A stretch of 64,000 nucleotides of DNA, taken from Takakia lepidozioides. Lineage: Eukaryota; Streptophyta; Takakiopsida; Takakiales; Takakiaceae. The stretch is taken from NCBI GenBank assembly GCA_030704615.1, contig CM060731.1, positions 53,554,221 to 53,618,220 of the forward strand, given 5' to 3'. Within the stretch, counting starts at the first letter, position 1. Each line of letters starts with the position of its first letter. The notes under the pieces are model-generated. The model had not been told where the DNA came from, ran no database searches, and saw only the letters and a list, made by a program, of their open reading frames with translations. This document shows positions 11,001 through 21,546 of this stretch, piece after piece. The position numbers and the translations under genes were made by a program.

Positions 11001-13816
11001 CGTATGTGAATGTCGTCAACGCCATTCAAGGACATTATCAATTCTAATCAGGGACAATATAATTGCACCCTTAGATCCTAACCAGGTGAATTCATATACT
11101 CGCTTAAGAATGACTCAGACAAAGAAGTGAATGTCGTCAACGACATTCAATCTGGATCTAAGATTGCAATCCATATGAAGCCACAATTTTTCCCAAAAAA
11201 ACAGTAGAGTTTCAAGTATGACATTTCACCTGTACACAACTCGCATCATGGCCCACTCTCCTCCAACCTGACTGTCAAAGTCGTTGGACCGTAAAATGTT
11301 ACCATCTTTGGAGAACTCCCGGAAAAACAGTATCTCCAGGTGAGACCTCTCCACTTCCTTATGTATGCCTCCAATGACATTTGGGGAGGGGAAACAATCG
11401 CAATGTTCAGGTCCTTCAAAGTCTGATCCAGCACAATGACGGCGCGCTTTTCGAGCTGCAAATAGTATATTTGTCAGAATTGCAAAAAAGAAACACATCA
11501 CATACTTGAAGAGAAGAAACAGCATGTTCGAATACACACCTGACTCCAAAATGTAGCCTTGTGGAGCCAGTTATCAAACACCAAATCACTGATTCCTTCC
11601 ACCTTTGTGCCAGGCTGTATGGTGCTCTTTGGGAACTGATTCAAGTCCTTTACTGTTTGATCTGAGTTCCATATCTCCAGCCACCTTATTTTTGTTTGTG
11701 GGTCGACCATCGATATGGCCAGCCGGTGCAATTTCTCCTGCTGCATCTCCGGATGCACATGCTTGTCATAGTGTGTTTTGATCTGCTGAAGGAACTCAGG
11801 ACCAAGTCCAGGATCTACTATTCTAAGCTGCTTTCCGAAGGCTGACATCAATTTGGTTCTTCGCATCTCAAACTCCTTCTTTATTGCAGCTTCCACACCC
11901 TTTGATGTCCTTAGTTCCTCTGGTGTAGTGCGGTAATATTCGGATTTTCCCTTCTCAGCTGCCTCTGCCAGTTCTTGCTGCATTCATTCAAGTAGTGATT
12001 AGCTCCGAAGGGACTCTAAACATGTATTCGAAAAGTAAACAGATTACAGACTCGGGCTTACCGCATACATGTACTCCAGAAACGCCTCTCGTGTCAAAGA
12101 ATACCAAGTGCCTGCAGCTCTTCCTGTTTCGCACTTCTTGATGATATTGGGTGGTAGTACTGTCCGAAAATCATCCAGCTTCATCAGACCAATCCTCTGA
12201 ATTCGGAATAGTGTGTGAACCAAGCTTGTTGTCACATGCGATTTCTCTGTCGATCTGCAAAAACATTGAAAACATTGCATTCCTTAACACTGTTTTTTGA
12301 GGATCAACAAGACACTACAGAGGGAATCAAATCTCCTGGATGACTTACTTGTTCACGTCGTGCATAGCTGTAAGAAGCCTAGCGATGTCGTTTCCTGGAT
12401 CCAAAACCATTGCCTCCACAGCAACATGCTTGTCTTTGTCTTTCGAATGGTGTTTCTGAATGTATCCCATCCATGCCAGCAATCGGTGGTTGCCGTCCCA
12501 GACGTAGAACATGTGGTTGCAAAATTGCTGGGTGTTCTTTCCCATCATGAGGCCCAGCTCGAACTCCTCATTGGCATCTTTCCAGCACTCATCCCAGTTA
12601 TCACTGATCTCTGGAGAAACTAATGTGCTTTTCCCATTTATATCCGTCAGTGACACATAAAAAACTTGTGCACCAAGTCTATATCCATGCACAAAATCAC
12701 TCTCCAATTTTGTTATGTCATGGGAAAGAGGTGGACGCACAACAGGCATTGATATCATCCGGCACAGAGGTATGTCCAGACGCCCTCCAGATACGAGCAT
12801 GTCCCTTATAACCTCCTGAGAGTTTACCTTCTGGAATGACATGAGTTCTTTCACCTTGTCAAGGTAGTGCACTTCGGATTCATCTGCTTCATCTGTATTC
12901 TCTGAGCTTTTTGCGGACTCGTCCCCATCTCCAGATCCTTTCCCCTCTGATCCTGTAGGCTTCGACCTCACAGTTTTCTGCACGATGCCATTCAGTTCTG
13001 ACTAAGTGATTTGCAAATAGTGAATGGCGGTAACGACAATCACTCTGTATCAAGGAAACTCACCATGAATGGTGTGAAAGAATTCAGCACAATCTACACA
13101 TGCAAAGCCGAGACTGCCGTATTCAAAACAAAAGTGAGAGCGATAGCGAACGGCGTTAACGACAATCACAAAAGATAACAACCTGCCGGATCGGTGTTGT
13201 GTAATGACATATATGTGCAACTGATTGGCGGCAACGACATTCAGTGTAGTTTAGGGAGAATAGTAAGTGCAGACTCTCTCTTCAAACACATAGGTACATA
13301 AATCTCATGAGCAGAATCGAATGGCGTTAACGACGCTCGCGATTCAGTAGTTCCTGCTAAAGAATGGAAGAGGAAGGACTCCTTGAAAGGCAATCACACA
13401 GACTATATGATAAAACTTACTGGCACCTTCTTAGGTTTTGAAATTTGATCCCCTTCTGCAGCTTTCCTCTTCCCTCTCACATCTGCTGGAGTTTCTGTCT
13501 GCGCAAGGGTTTCTTGACCTTCTTCAGGTTCGGCGTTCCGCGTGCTTCCACCTTCTTCAGTGTCCCTGCGATTCATCTCTGCCTCCACAGGCTGGCGCAC
13601 TCTTATCGCCGACTGTGTCGCAGCCGCTGCCTCAGTCTCCGTCTGCTCTTGTGAATCAGTCTCCGCGTTCACCTGCTGCCTTGGCCCTGTGTTCTCCAAC
13701 AAACGACGCCTCGTCATTTTCTCTCTTGCTCTGCGTCTCTCTCTAAGGGAAGTAAAATAAAGAGACTTTCTTCTCTTTCGTATTCTAGAAGGAACCCTCT
13801 CCAGCTTGACTACCAC
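8083..13816 (-). CDS. Gene B: ParB-like plus DNA methyltransferase-like protein, ten exons
   Basis: Proposed exons (minus strand): 13816-13421, 13001-12349, 12254-12062, 11977-11540, 11455-11230, 10285-9634, 9520-9190, 8986-8702, 8606-8417, 8341-8083, all with GT-AG ends. ATG 13717 (MTRRRLLE) fits the second copy best. Exon 2 looks like a ParB/Srx domain: IPLCRMISMP, then DGNHRLLAW, then AMHDVNK running into helices in exon 3. Exon 6 has a long Lys/Glu-rich charged linker. Exons 7-9 resemble a permuted (beta-class) N6/N4 DNA methyltransferase: degenerate motif IV (DIVILDIPDG), NPPY in exon 8, and across the exon 8/9 splice VVDLSVSTGAT...GMEGDSDLY, matching the AdoMet motif VLDPFAGTGAT...GIEID. 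Role unknown. Exon 5 needs a one-base frame correction (about 11335-11375). The exon 7 donor is uncertain: a better GTATGC site at 9181 breaks frame by one base. Confidence 0.68.
10427..11149. repeat. Array of seven intronic hairpins, gene B intron 5
   Basis: Seven inverted repeats lie at 10427-10448, 10533-10554, 10693-10716, 10800-10823, 10895-10918, 11007-11028 and 11128-11149. The best has arms GTGAATGTCG and CGACATTCAC around TCAA (plus strand); others carry one arm change. Flanking DNA also repeats: GAGGACC...CAACA precedes the second-last class of hairpin at about 10669 and 10982, and CAGACAAAGAAG-like DNA precedes 10533 and 11128. The array is therefore made of roughly 300-bp units with two hairpins each. 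This 944-bp intron is by far the longest of the gene; introns without hairpins are 75-200 bp. Confidence 0.85.
13020..13341. repeat. Four degenerate intronic hairpins, gene B intron 1
   Basis: Inverted repeats at about 13020-13043, 13146-13169, 13221-13244 and 13318-13341 have the pattern GAATGGCG, then GTAA/TTAA/GCAA, then CGACAATC. The arms pair at roughly 6-8 positions out of 8-10. They are clearly related to the intron 5 hairpins but more decayed. The host intron is 419 bp, the second longest of the gene. Confidence 0.75.
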
Positions 13817-14571
13817 TCTCCCTCTAAGCGCGAAAAGTAGAAAAACGCAGTGACTCTCGATTTCTTGCGGGATTGCCTGTGTTCTTGCGTGTCTCTAGAA
13901 GCATCGGATTCCCTCCCGCGTGACCGTTACACATAGTCGTTTCGTTATTAGTGCACATGCCAGCAATTGGTGTACAGCTGTTCGTATTCAGTTATGGATG
14001 TCTGACGTGTGCCGCCCAAACAAAACGGCGTGTTCTAAATTATAACTGGTTCAATATTTAAAAAGAACAGCGAATCCCAGAAATTGATGCGCAGTCTTAA
14101 ACAAATAAATATAAATGAACGAGAGTTTGATGACAAATTTTGGAATATCATACACGGTCATCCTTGTTATCCAAACCCCACATTCGTTGCACATTTGGAA
14201 CTTTCCAGGTGCGCATGATCATTGGTAGTAGTATATAGATACATTTACTTAATCTGCAATCCCATTCTCGGATCCTGTGGCATGCTTCCAGGAAGTCGGC
14301 TTTGTTATTGGGTTTATTGATGAGGTTCTGATTAACGGTTTAACAGTTGCCGACACTGCCCCTATGGATTCTCTGACCACTGGGCCCACAAGAAAAGTAA
14401 TTAAAATGGACGGCTGCATATCTGGAATGAATAACAGAATATGCACAGTCGTTATCTGAGCTTCCTCCGCCATATGCTCTGCTCATTCTTCAACTGTGTT
14501 CTGGAGACAGCAGTAAACCGATTTACACTAGATCTGCGATAGCAAGGTACAAACATACTCGAGGAAGGAAG
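13817..14571. promoter_or_regulatory. Head-to-head intergenic region, presumed bidirectional promoter
   Basis: The start of gene B and the start of the transposase gene face away from each other across about 0.75 kb, so both promoters should lie here. The DNA is AT-rich around 14030-14120 (TTTAAA, AAATAAATATAAATG), but I cannot assign a specific TATA box. A 60-codon open frame at 14277-14459 has no recognisable motif. Confidence 0.5.
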
Positions 14572-17500
14572 ATGGCTTCCTCTGAAGCGGAGTTCTTCTC
14601 AGACGACAAACCAGTGCCGTTCTCCCAGGAAGTCCTTGACAATGGATTTGCAATTGTTCTGGAACATGTCTTGGCTACCCGTTTTCAGCTGCAGAATGGC
14701 TCCATCTTTTTGGAGAAAGAGGTTTACGATCTGAAAGGGAAGTTGGTGAAATATTCTTTCCAAACCGTGATGAGACGGCTCATATCAGCCAGTGGAGAGT
14801 GCGTCCTGGTCGATACAGAGTACTTGGAGAGCCTCGGCGAAAGTCCCTTGGGTCATATGTGACGCCCGGGACTGCTGCTTCGGTCGTTGAAGACAAGAGG
14901 GAGGTGGTGGTGAAAAAAGAACAGACTTCCTCCACTCCAATCGTTGAGCTTTCGGATTCTTCCGATGATGACATAAGTGAAATTCCAAATCCAGTCCTTC
15001 CTACTGTGGTTGCAGAAGCTGATGAAGAAGAGATTTGTAGTGTCATTCCAAAATTGCGGGCGATGGGAGGAATGGCTGGATTCAAAAGTGAGTTGCGGGG
15101 AATTGATTGGGAATCTTTGAAGCAGGTGCCTGTGAAGTTCTTGCCGGAGACTTTTGATGGCGATATCCTATTCGAGCTGCCTCCTCCTCCGCGAGTTGGA
15201 GGTGTAACAATCATGATGCATGGAATGGACAAGAAACACGACGGGCACCCGTGGTGCAGAACAAAAACATCCAATATTCAGAATGATGACAAGCTTGTTT
15301 TCAGGAGGACAGTTTGCAATGGACACCTTAGGTGTGATAATTTGAATTGCAGACACTTTCTTCAGTCTGGAGTTCATAATCAAAGCGAATGGGAGGGTCT
15401 GGCGGAGAATCCATTTCAGCCTGGGACTGCCCCTCCACCGGCAAACACTTTCGTCTGCAAATTCTGCAAACTTGTGCCATCCTGCTTGGCGCTCTGCGGA
15501 GCAAGAATGTACTATGTTGTCCACCGTTTGAATACAATGACGAGAGCTTGTGTGCATTTTGGATTCCATAACCATCCTGTCTCGAAGGGGGATTACAGGG
15601 AGAGTGTTGAGACAGTATCGAGGTTGATCAAACAGGAGTTCGGGAGAACCCATCCGCAACAACATCTGCAATTGCTCTTGGCGCAAGCAAGTCCTTCTTG
15701 GAAAGCCATATTTTGAGTGAAGGAGATTCTGTGGGGACTAAACTTGACGGTGCAGCATTGGACCTGGTCATGGATCATTTCTCCACTTTAAGTTCACCTA
15801 ACATTCGGCATCAGATCAATGCATTGAGAATGGGCTCTGGGATCAGAGGCTACATAGACAATATTTTGGAATTGAAACGACTGAGCAAGTACGATTACAT
15901 CCAGGACAATGTATTCCCAGGTCAAGGTGCCATCAAAGTTTTTCTTTTCAAAATGTCGACTGTTGGGGAGGGCAGTGGGGTTAGCCTCGTGAAGCGGATG
16001 CAGAAGACTGGGGACTTGCAGAACTGTTTTCTTATGTTTGATCATGTGAAACGAGTGAAGGATTGGACGACAATGGCTTGTCATGTCTACGATCCAGTGT
16101 ACCAACGAGTTATGACAATTGCAGTTTGTGACATGCAATCCGAGGATACGGAATCCCAGAAGCTCATGTGGAATTCCCTGATACGTGTCATGGGCTGCCA
16201 TGGGCTGCCATCTCCAAATTTCGCAGGTTTCATGGCGGATAGTGCTCAAGCAAATTTCAATGCTATTCGTATTGTCTTCGGATCGGGCGACCCAAAAGTG
16301 CCTATGCCAGGAAGAGAGCGTACATGTCTATTCCATTGGACACAATCTCTGGAAAAACATACAAAGTCGGACATCAAACCAGAGATGCAGACTCAGCACC
16401 GTAAATTGTGCAAAGAGTACAAAGATGCTAGAACAATGAAGGAGGCGGACACTTTGTTCCAGACAATTCGTGCCTGGTGGTTCTCTTCTGGAGCTGCATC
16501 ACTTGAGAGTATGAGAGCATTGGAAGATTGGCTGGCGTTTTGGCACTTCCGGTATAGACAGTGGGGAGCAGCCATGACAATGGTACGAGGCTTCTATTTC
16601 ATGCTTTATTCATACATTTGCTTTCCATATTTTTGACTCATTGCTTTCTTTATGTTGTTTCCTGTGCACTATTCTGAAGTGTGGTTATCCTCTTTGCAGA
16701 ACATGTCCATTGAGGAAATGGCAGGACATGCCATCTTGCAATTTGGCAGAAACTGTGCACAATGCATGGTTGCAGCAGTCTGGGAAACGAGGTCGGGATT
16801 TGTATGTGGCAACAACAGATGATTTGATACGTGCCTTGCAACAACAAACCCGATACCGTGATTTCTTACGAGGTGGGGTTGGTGGCAAGGGTCCGGACAA
16901 ATCGGAGTTGATGTTGCGTGCTGCAAACAGATCTGGGGATCCAATCAAGATAGCACGGGCGGTGAGCATGTATGCCCAGGGAACGCCACTTGTTTCTAGA
17001 GTTCCACATCTTGAAGGGGAGGAGAGATTCGGCTCCTGTAAGAGGAAATTGAACACTCCACCTGGTTCGGATTCAGATTCCCACAGGGCAGACCGTGATA
17101 ACTTCTCGAAGCCTCGTGTTCCCCTGCATGACAGCTCCGTGTCCGGAACCTCCATTGTGGAGGAACCTCCAACACGACGGCAAGCTCCAGCATCAAACCG
17201 TGCCACTGAAATGGTGCAGGAGAGAAACAACCCCCTTGATGTGCTTGAGTCCGCATGCCCCGACCACGTTTGGCACATAGAACGCACAAGTGTCGGGTCT
17301 CGTGTGAAATGTACAGCGATCAGGGCAACTAATTTCGAGAAGTGCACTTCATCTATATCCAGAGGTGGTGCCCGAACTCCTGCTCCGACTTTCACGGGCT
17401 TGATGCGTCCATACGGTCAACCAGAAGCCAAGAACCACAAGTTCTGGTTCTGCGCAGATGATTGTGCCAGATGTGTGCATGGAACTGTGCGTCCTTCCGT

Positions 17501-18085
17501 AGTGATGAAGCCATCTCCTCCAACCGTTTGGCCCGTGAAGGTGGGAACACATCTCAGCTTTCAGGAGATTGAAATGCTGGAGGAGGCAGGTTTTTCCCTT
17601 GCGAGACAACCCCAACTCCATGCATGTGCTACTACTCCTGCGTCCTCCCGGGTCCCCCGGCAAATCCTGACTTGTGGCCAACCAAACGAGATGGAAAGCT
17701 CGTTCGGCGTTTCCCTCCAACCGCTGAACACTTTGGCAAAGTGGAGTCCGCAAGAATGCTCCAAGCTCGTGTCGGAAGCACCACGGAAGTACCCGATCCA
17801 GGATATGGTCGGGTATTCACAATCATCACTTCCACATCTGCTGTTCATGACAGGACCTACGACATCACGGTTTCCAATTTCCCCAATTGCACATGTCCTG
17901 ATTTTGTGAATATGCTATCAACCAGTTTGGGCAAGAGAGGTAAATTCATACCCTGCAAACATTTGTATTTCATATTTTTGAGGAGGATGGTTTGCGATCC
18001 CAAACGTGACAACTTCATTCACCAGGCCACTATGAGTTTCAACGAGGTCGATACTCTTTTGCAGCGGGATACAACACATGGGTAG
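14572..18085 (+). pseudogene. Gene A: MULE-like transposase with SWIM zinc finger (frameshifted)
   Basis: This would cut and reinsert the element. The start MASSEAEFFSDDKPVPFS matches the second copy (MGSAEAEFYSMEKPIPFS). The N-terminal third has an acidic SDSSDDD stretch and a Cys/His-rich region (CRTKTSN, CNGHLRCDNLNCRHF, CKFCK, GFHNHP) resembling WRKY/GCM1-type DNA-binding domains seen on MULEs. The core (about 15.7-16.6 kb) fits a MULE DDE domain: FDHVKRVKDW, FMADSAQANFNAI, then a C...HW signature (CLFHWTQSLEKH). One intron, 16583-16679, joins RQWGAAMTM to CGYPLC, leading to NLAETVHNAW. The C-terminus has a SWIM finger: CTCPDF...PCKHLYF (about 17888-17967). Frame breaks near 14763 (a lost A in CAAACC), 15640 and 17610-17640 mean this copy is unlikely to make full-length protein. 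Confidence 0.75.
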
Positions 18086-18646
18086 CATGAACTATGTAAT
18101 GTGGTATGTGGATGACCATGATTTGAAATGTGTAATTCACATCAATTCGTCGGCTGTGCAATGATATGGCCTCCAACTATACGGAGTGAGGTCTGAGTGA
18201 CAACTTTTAGGTAGTGCACATTTGTCATTGCACCGTTCGAAGTCTACATGTCTTGCTGTCGCTATGCACTACAATCATCTTTTGAAGATGATCATAACTC
18301 TCATTGTTATTTGAGGAGGGAGGAAGTCTTCTCGTGGCAGCCTTTATGGCGCACACTTTGTGAGGATATTTGTCGTCTTCGTAATTGTAAAAGTGAAACA
18401 AACATTTGTAATTGCACAATGTTGGATGCTGCAATTGTAGGCCTCAACGCTCGTCTTGATTCTATTTAGGCAAGATTCCCTGCATTAATTCCACGGTCAT
18501 AGGACCATCCACGGTTATAGGCGGCGCATGTTAATGCTGACGTGGCAGTTGACGGACAGTGCCACGTCATCATTTACCGCCACATCAGCATGCTGACATG
18601 ACGCTCACGCCACGTCAGCATGTGTGCAGGCTCACGCCACGTCAGC
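18086..18646. other. Transposase 3' region and subterminal DNA
   Basis: Non-coding DNA between the transposase stop and the right terminus. From about 18530 it holds repeated TGCCACGTCA, GCCACATCAGC and CTCACGCCACGTCAGC motifs. The left end of the element has similar GCCACGTCA repeats at 7440-7500, so these are probable subterminal repeats, candidate transposase-binding sites. Confidence 0.55.
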
Positions 18647-18670
18647 TGGCGTGAGCGTACGCTCACGCCA
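18647..18670. repeat. Perfect 24-bp palindrome in the right subterminal region
   Basis: The half-site TGGCGTGAGCGT is followed immediately by its exact reverse complement, with no spacer. It shares the GGCGTGAGC core with the terminal inverted repeats, so it is probably a duplicated terminal motif. Confidence 0.85.
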
Positions 18671-18680
18671 CGTCACTCCT

Positions 18681-18722
18681 GCGTGAGCGTACGCTCGCGC
18701 GCTCACGTGCAACGCTCACGCC
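18681..18722 (-). repeat. Right terminal inverted repeat of the two-gene element
   Basis: In plus orientation: GCGTGAGCG (18681), CGCGCTCACGTG (18698) and GCTCACGCC (18714), the mirror image of the left end in the same block order. The next bases (ATTGCG...) begin unrelated degenerate sequence, so the outer edge is uncertain by a few bases. Confidence 0.7.
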
Positions 18723-18729
18723 ATTGCGT

Positions 18730-21507
18730 CGTTGGTGGCGGATCCACTGGCTTCACGGACTCCGCATGATAATGTTTCCCAAGCTCATGATCAGGAAGGG
18801 GCACAGCAGCACAGAGAAATGCTATTACTGGAAGCAGGACCTTCAGAGAGGGAGGAGGAGTTACTTCTGTATCACAACCACCACAGCCAGCTGATCGACT
18901 TGTCACAAGGTCACAAGTTATCCAGGCAGCTCAACCAGAAATAATTGATTTGGAAAGAAGGGTTAGATATTCCAACTACAGAACAGATAGTGGCAGAAAT
19001 GGAGAAGGGGGACCTTCTCTATGAAATTCTGGTCTGGTCAAGGAGATAGAGATCCCAGAGGTGCAACAGTTTCCCAAGGGAAATCCTGAGGTGCAAATAA
19101 TACACACACCTGTGTCGGAGGTACCACAGGCGGAAGGTCATGACACTGTAGCACCGGTGATAGATGAAGTAGTTCAGGAAGAAAATCCGGTGGGACAATG
19201 GCCTGAAGGTTCGTGAGACATCACACTGTTGAAGATCAGGAGGAAGAGCAACAACCTCACCATGATGACCCTCAACAGGCAATGCTGATGAGTTCCATAG
19301 GCAGGACACTTAATTTGTTGGGGACTTATGTCAAATCCCATGTTCCAATTACCCAATTGACAGCCTTGAGAGAACTCAGGAAGGAGTTTGAGGGCTCGAC
19401 TAGCCATTGAGTGTGCAAACAAGGTCGATGAAGAGGTCACTCTCAAGATGAAGCAGACTTGGGAAATACAGAAATGGCTTTGCAATTGGCCAAGGAACAA
19501 TTGATTGAGGCAGGCCTCGCGCAAGACCAGTTGCACGAAGCACATAAGCAACAGCTATACCAAATGCAGGTGCAGCATGAAAGCAAGTTGCAAGAACTGA
19601 ATGCACTACATACGGAGTTGCAGACAGTGCATAACAGGATGGCGATACAATGTGCTACATTTACAACTATGCTTGACCAATCTACAAAAAGAAATAAAAA
19701 GTCAAGCGGAAAAATGTACGAAGGCAGAAGAAGAGAATGTTGAGCAAATGAGCTCATTGTCGATATGAAGAATACAATCTGTCGCAATGAAGATACTTCA
19801 AGCAATACAGGCAGATTGAAGTGATCAAGAGAAGCACATCGTGGAGTTGCAACAAACCATCATGGCCATAGAAATGAAATCGCGGTCAATAACAAGGCTT
19901 GGAAGGAAGCCAATAATCTACTTGCTGCTTATGCGCAATTGGTTGAACCTCAGGCGAAGCGCATGGAGGCTTTACAACAGCAGTTGGAATTGTACAAGCT
20001 AAGAGAGGAGCAAACTCTCAGGGGAACCACAGCAACTTGGGGATAACACCTTATGCAGGTCTGGTTAGCACAAGGGCCAGTAGAGGGCAAAGCACACGGA
20101 AGCTCACCCCAGAGCGAGATGAATGAGCTCAGGCTGCAGGTACAGAACATGCCACAACTACTATAGACAATGTCTATAGTAGGAAGCAGAGTTACAAGAG
20201 GATGTAGACGACTCCAGACTCAAGTGGAAGACCTCACTTCAAACATCGACCAAAGAGTCTATATCCCTCAGGAACAGCTAATGGCTTCTTATTTACAAGC
20301 CAGAAACTTGGCTTTCAGTCTTCACAGGAGGTGCAGGAGATGCCAATGATACAAGAGCCAGTACCACCACCACACACACCAAGTCACTGTACCAGTAGCT
20401 GAACCTGTGGTTACTACAACACACCACAGCCACCACAGCCGGAGGTATGGGGCAATGCCGCTTTAACCCACCTAAAACTCCAGCGCAAGGGAGTACAGTA
20501 GGGCTATGATTATGCCCTTCAACCAAATTCCCATCATGTTGGATTTGGCTTGGAAATAATTTAGTCCTCCGCAGTCATTCGCACATTACTACCAAATCAT
20601 GCGTATTTGGCTGCCAGTGGCAACTAGGACTAAAGTTCTTCCGAACAATCGACATATTGAAGATCATCACTTTGCACAATACTGGCACGAGGCAGGTACC
20701 ATGTTGAGGGAATTGATTGCTTTCTAGGTTGTACATGGACTCATTTATACCAAGACCAAGGAGATAGCAAGTATTGTCATGGGGTGCGGGTTATACTACG
20801 CTGCTTGTTTTCTGGTACGTTACCACATTGAGCAACAAAAGATGCAAACACGCTTTCTGAGTTATTCCAGTGGAGATCATTGGGTATTACCTTCGGTGCC
20901 ACCTCATATGTACCTATATGACCCAAAAGTTATGATGCAAAAGGATTCTCAAATTCGTTCATGGTTTCAAGCGGCCTGGAACCATTTGTCAACACAGAAA
21001 TTCGGCATTGATGACATTTTCTATAAGGGACATGTGGCATGGAAGTACTTGCACGCTGCACCAGTAATTGGTACCCCACTCACCTGGACAGACAAGGAGC
21101 TCAGTGTCTACACCAATTTTGCTGTTCAGCGGTTACACCAAGTTGTAAAATACAAACTTCCAGACATGGTAGGACAGCATTGTATGCCCCAGATGATTCC
21201 ACAAAAAGTTCGAAAATTAAAACACCTGAGAGGCGATGAGGATTCTGATACAACTGTTTCTTCACCGAATTCTTTTGACATGGGAGAAGACTATGCAATT
21301 CAGATGGCAGAGAAGAAGCGACGGGGGTCTCCTATGCCGGAAAGGTTACCTCGATATCAGCCTCCAGAGGGCCTCACTTATCCAGGTAGTGATCAACCAT
21401 CTCCGTCAACCAGAGACAGACCTCGGGCTCATACACACAGTCCGCCACGAAACTCTCAACGTCAAGAAGGTGCTCACTCACAAAGGTTTGCTAGTCGAAA
21501 TCAGTAA
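18730..21507 (+). other. Degenerate, unrecognised coding region of a possible LTR element
   Basis: Broken plus-strand frames run for 2.8 kb. At 19459-19743 the product is a probable coiled coil (LHEAHKQQLYQMQVQHESKL and more heptad-like Leu/Gln sequence). At 20779-21507 a 242-codon frame has an ordered N-terminal half (WFQAAWNHLSTQKFGIDDIF, HVAWKYLHAAPVIGTPLTW) and a Pro/Ser/Arg-rich tail. I do not recognise either. The frame ends just before a polypurine run, the arrangement of the last internal frame of an LTR retroelement. No protease, polymerase or integrase motif is seen, so it may be a non-autonomous retroelement. Confidence 0.4.
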
Positions 21508-21523
21508 ACCGTGAGGACACGGC

Positions 21524-21546
21524 TTTTTGAGGGGGGAAGGGGTAAT
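21524..21546 (+). other. Polypurine-tract-like run before a TGTTAGAGG boundary
   Basis: The run GAGGGGGGAAGGGG followed by TAA and then TGTTAGAGG looks like a retroelement polypurine tract next to an LTR start (TG). It follows the last open frame by about 15 bases. No second LTR copy is in the window, so this is tentative. Confidence 0.4.

Larger units (their letters stand above)
7406..18722. mobile_element. Two-gene divergent DNA transposon, MULE-like, with TIRs
   Basis: The element is bounded by GC-rich terminal inverted repeats. The left end reads GGCGTGAGC, a short spacer, CACGTGAGCGCG, a short spacer, CGCTCACGC; the right end has the same three blocks in the same order when reverse-complemented. 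Inside are two head-to-head genes: a plus-strand MULE-like transposase and a minus-strand ParB/methyltransferase-like gene, separated by about 0.75 kb. About 600 bp of non-coding DNA lies at each end, rich in GCCACGTCA-type subterminal repeats. A second partial copy of both genes in the same head-to-head order near 38.8-42.7 kb supports the unit. No clear 9-11-bp target duplication was found; the right flank is another degenerate element. Confidence 0.72.

Noticed and set aside
10427-11149. Regularly spaced palindromic repeats that might suggest a CRISPR array
   Set aside because: The host is clearly eukaryotic, the spacing is irregular (about 85-160 bp), the intervening DNA is itself repeated, and the array lies within an intron.
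14277-14459. A 60-codon frame in the divergent promoter region of the two-gene element
   Set aside because: No counterpart in copy 2 and no recognisable motif; kept only as a note in the intergenic entry.
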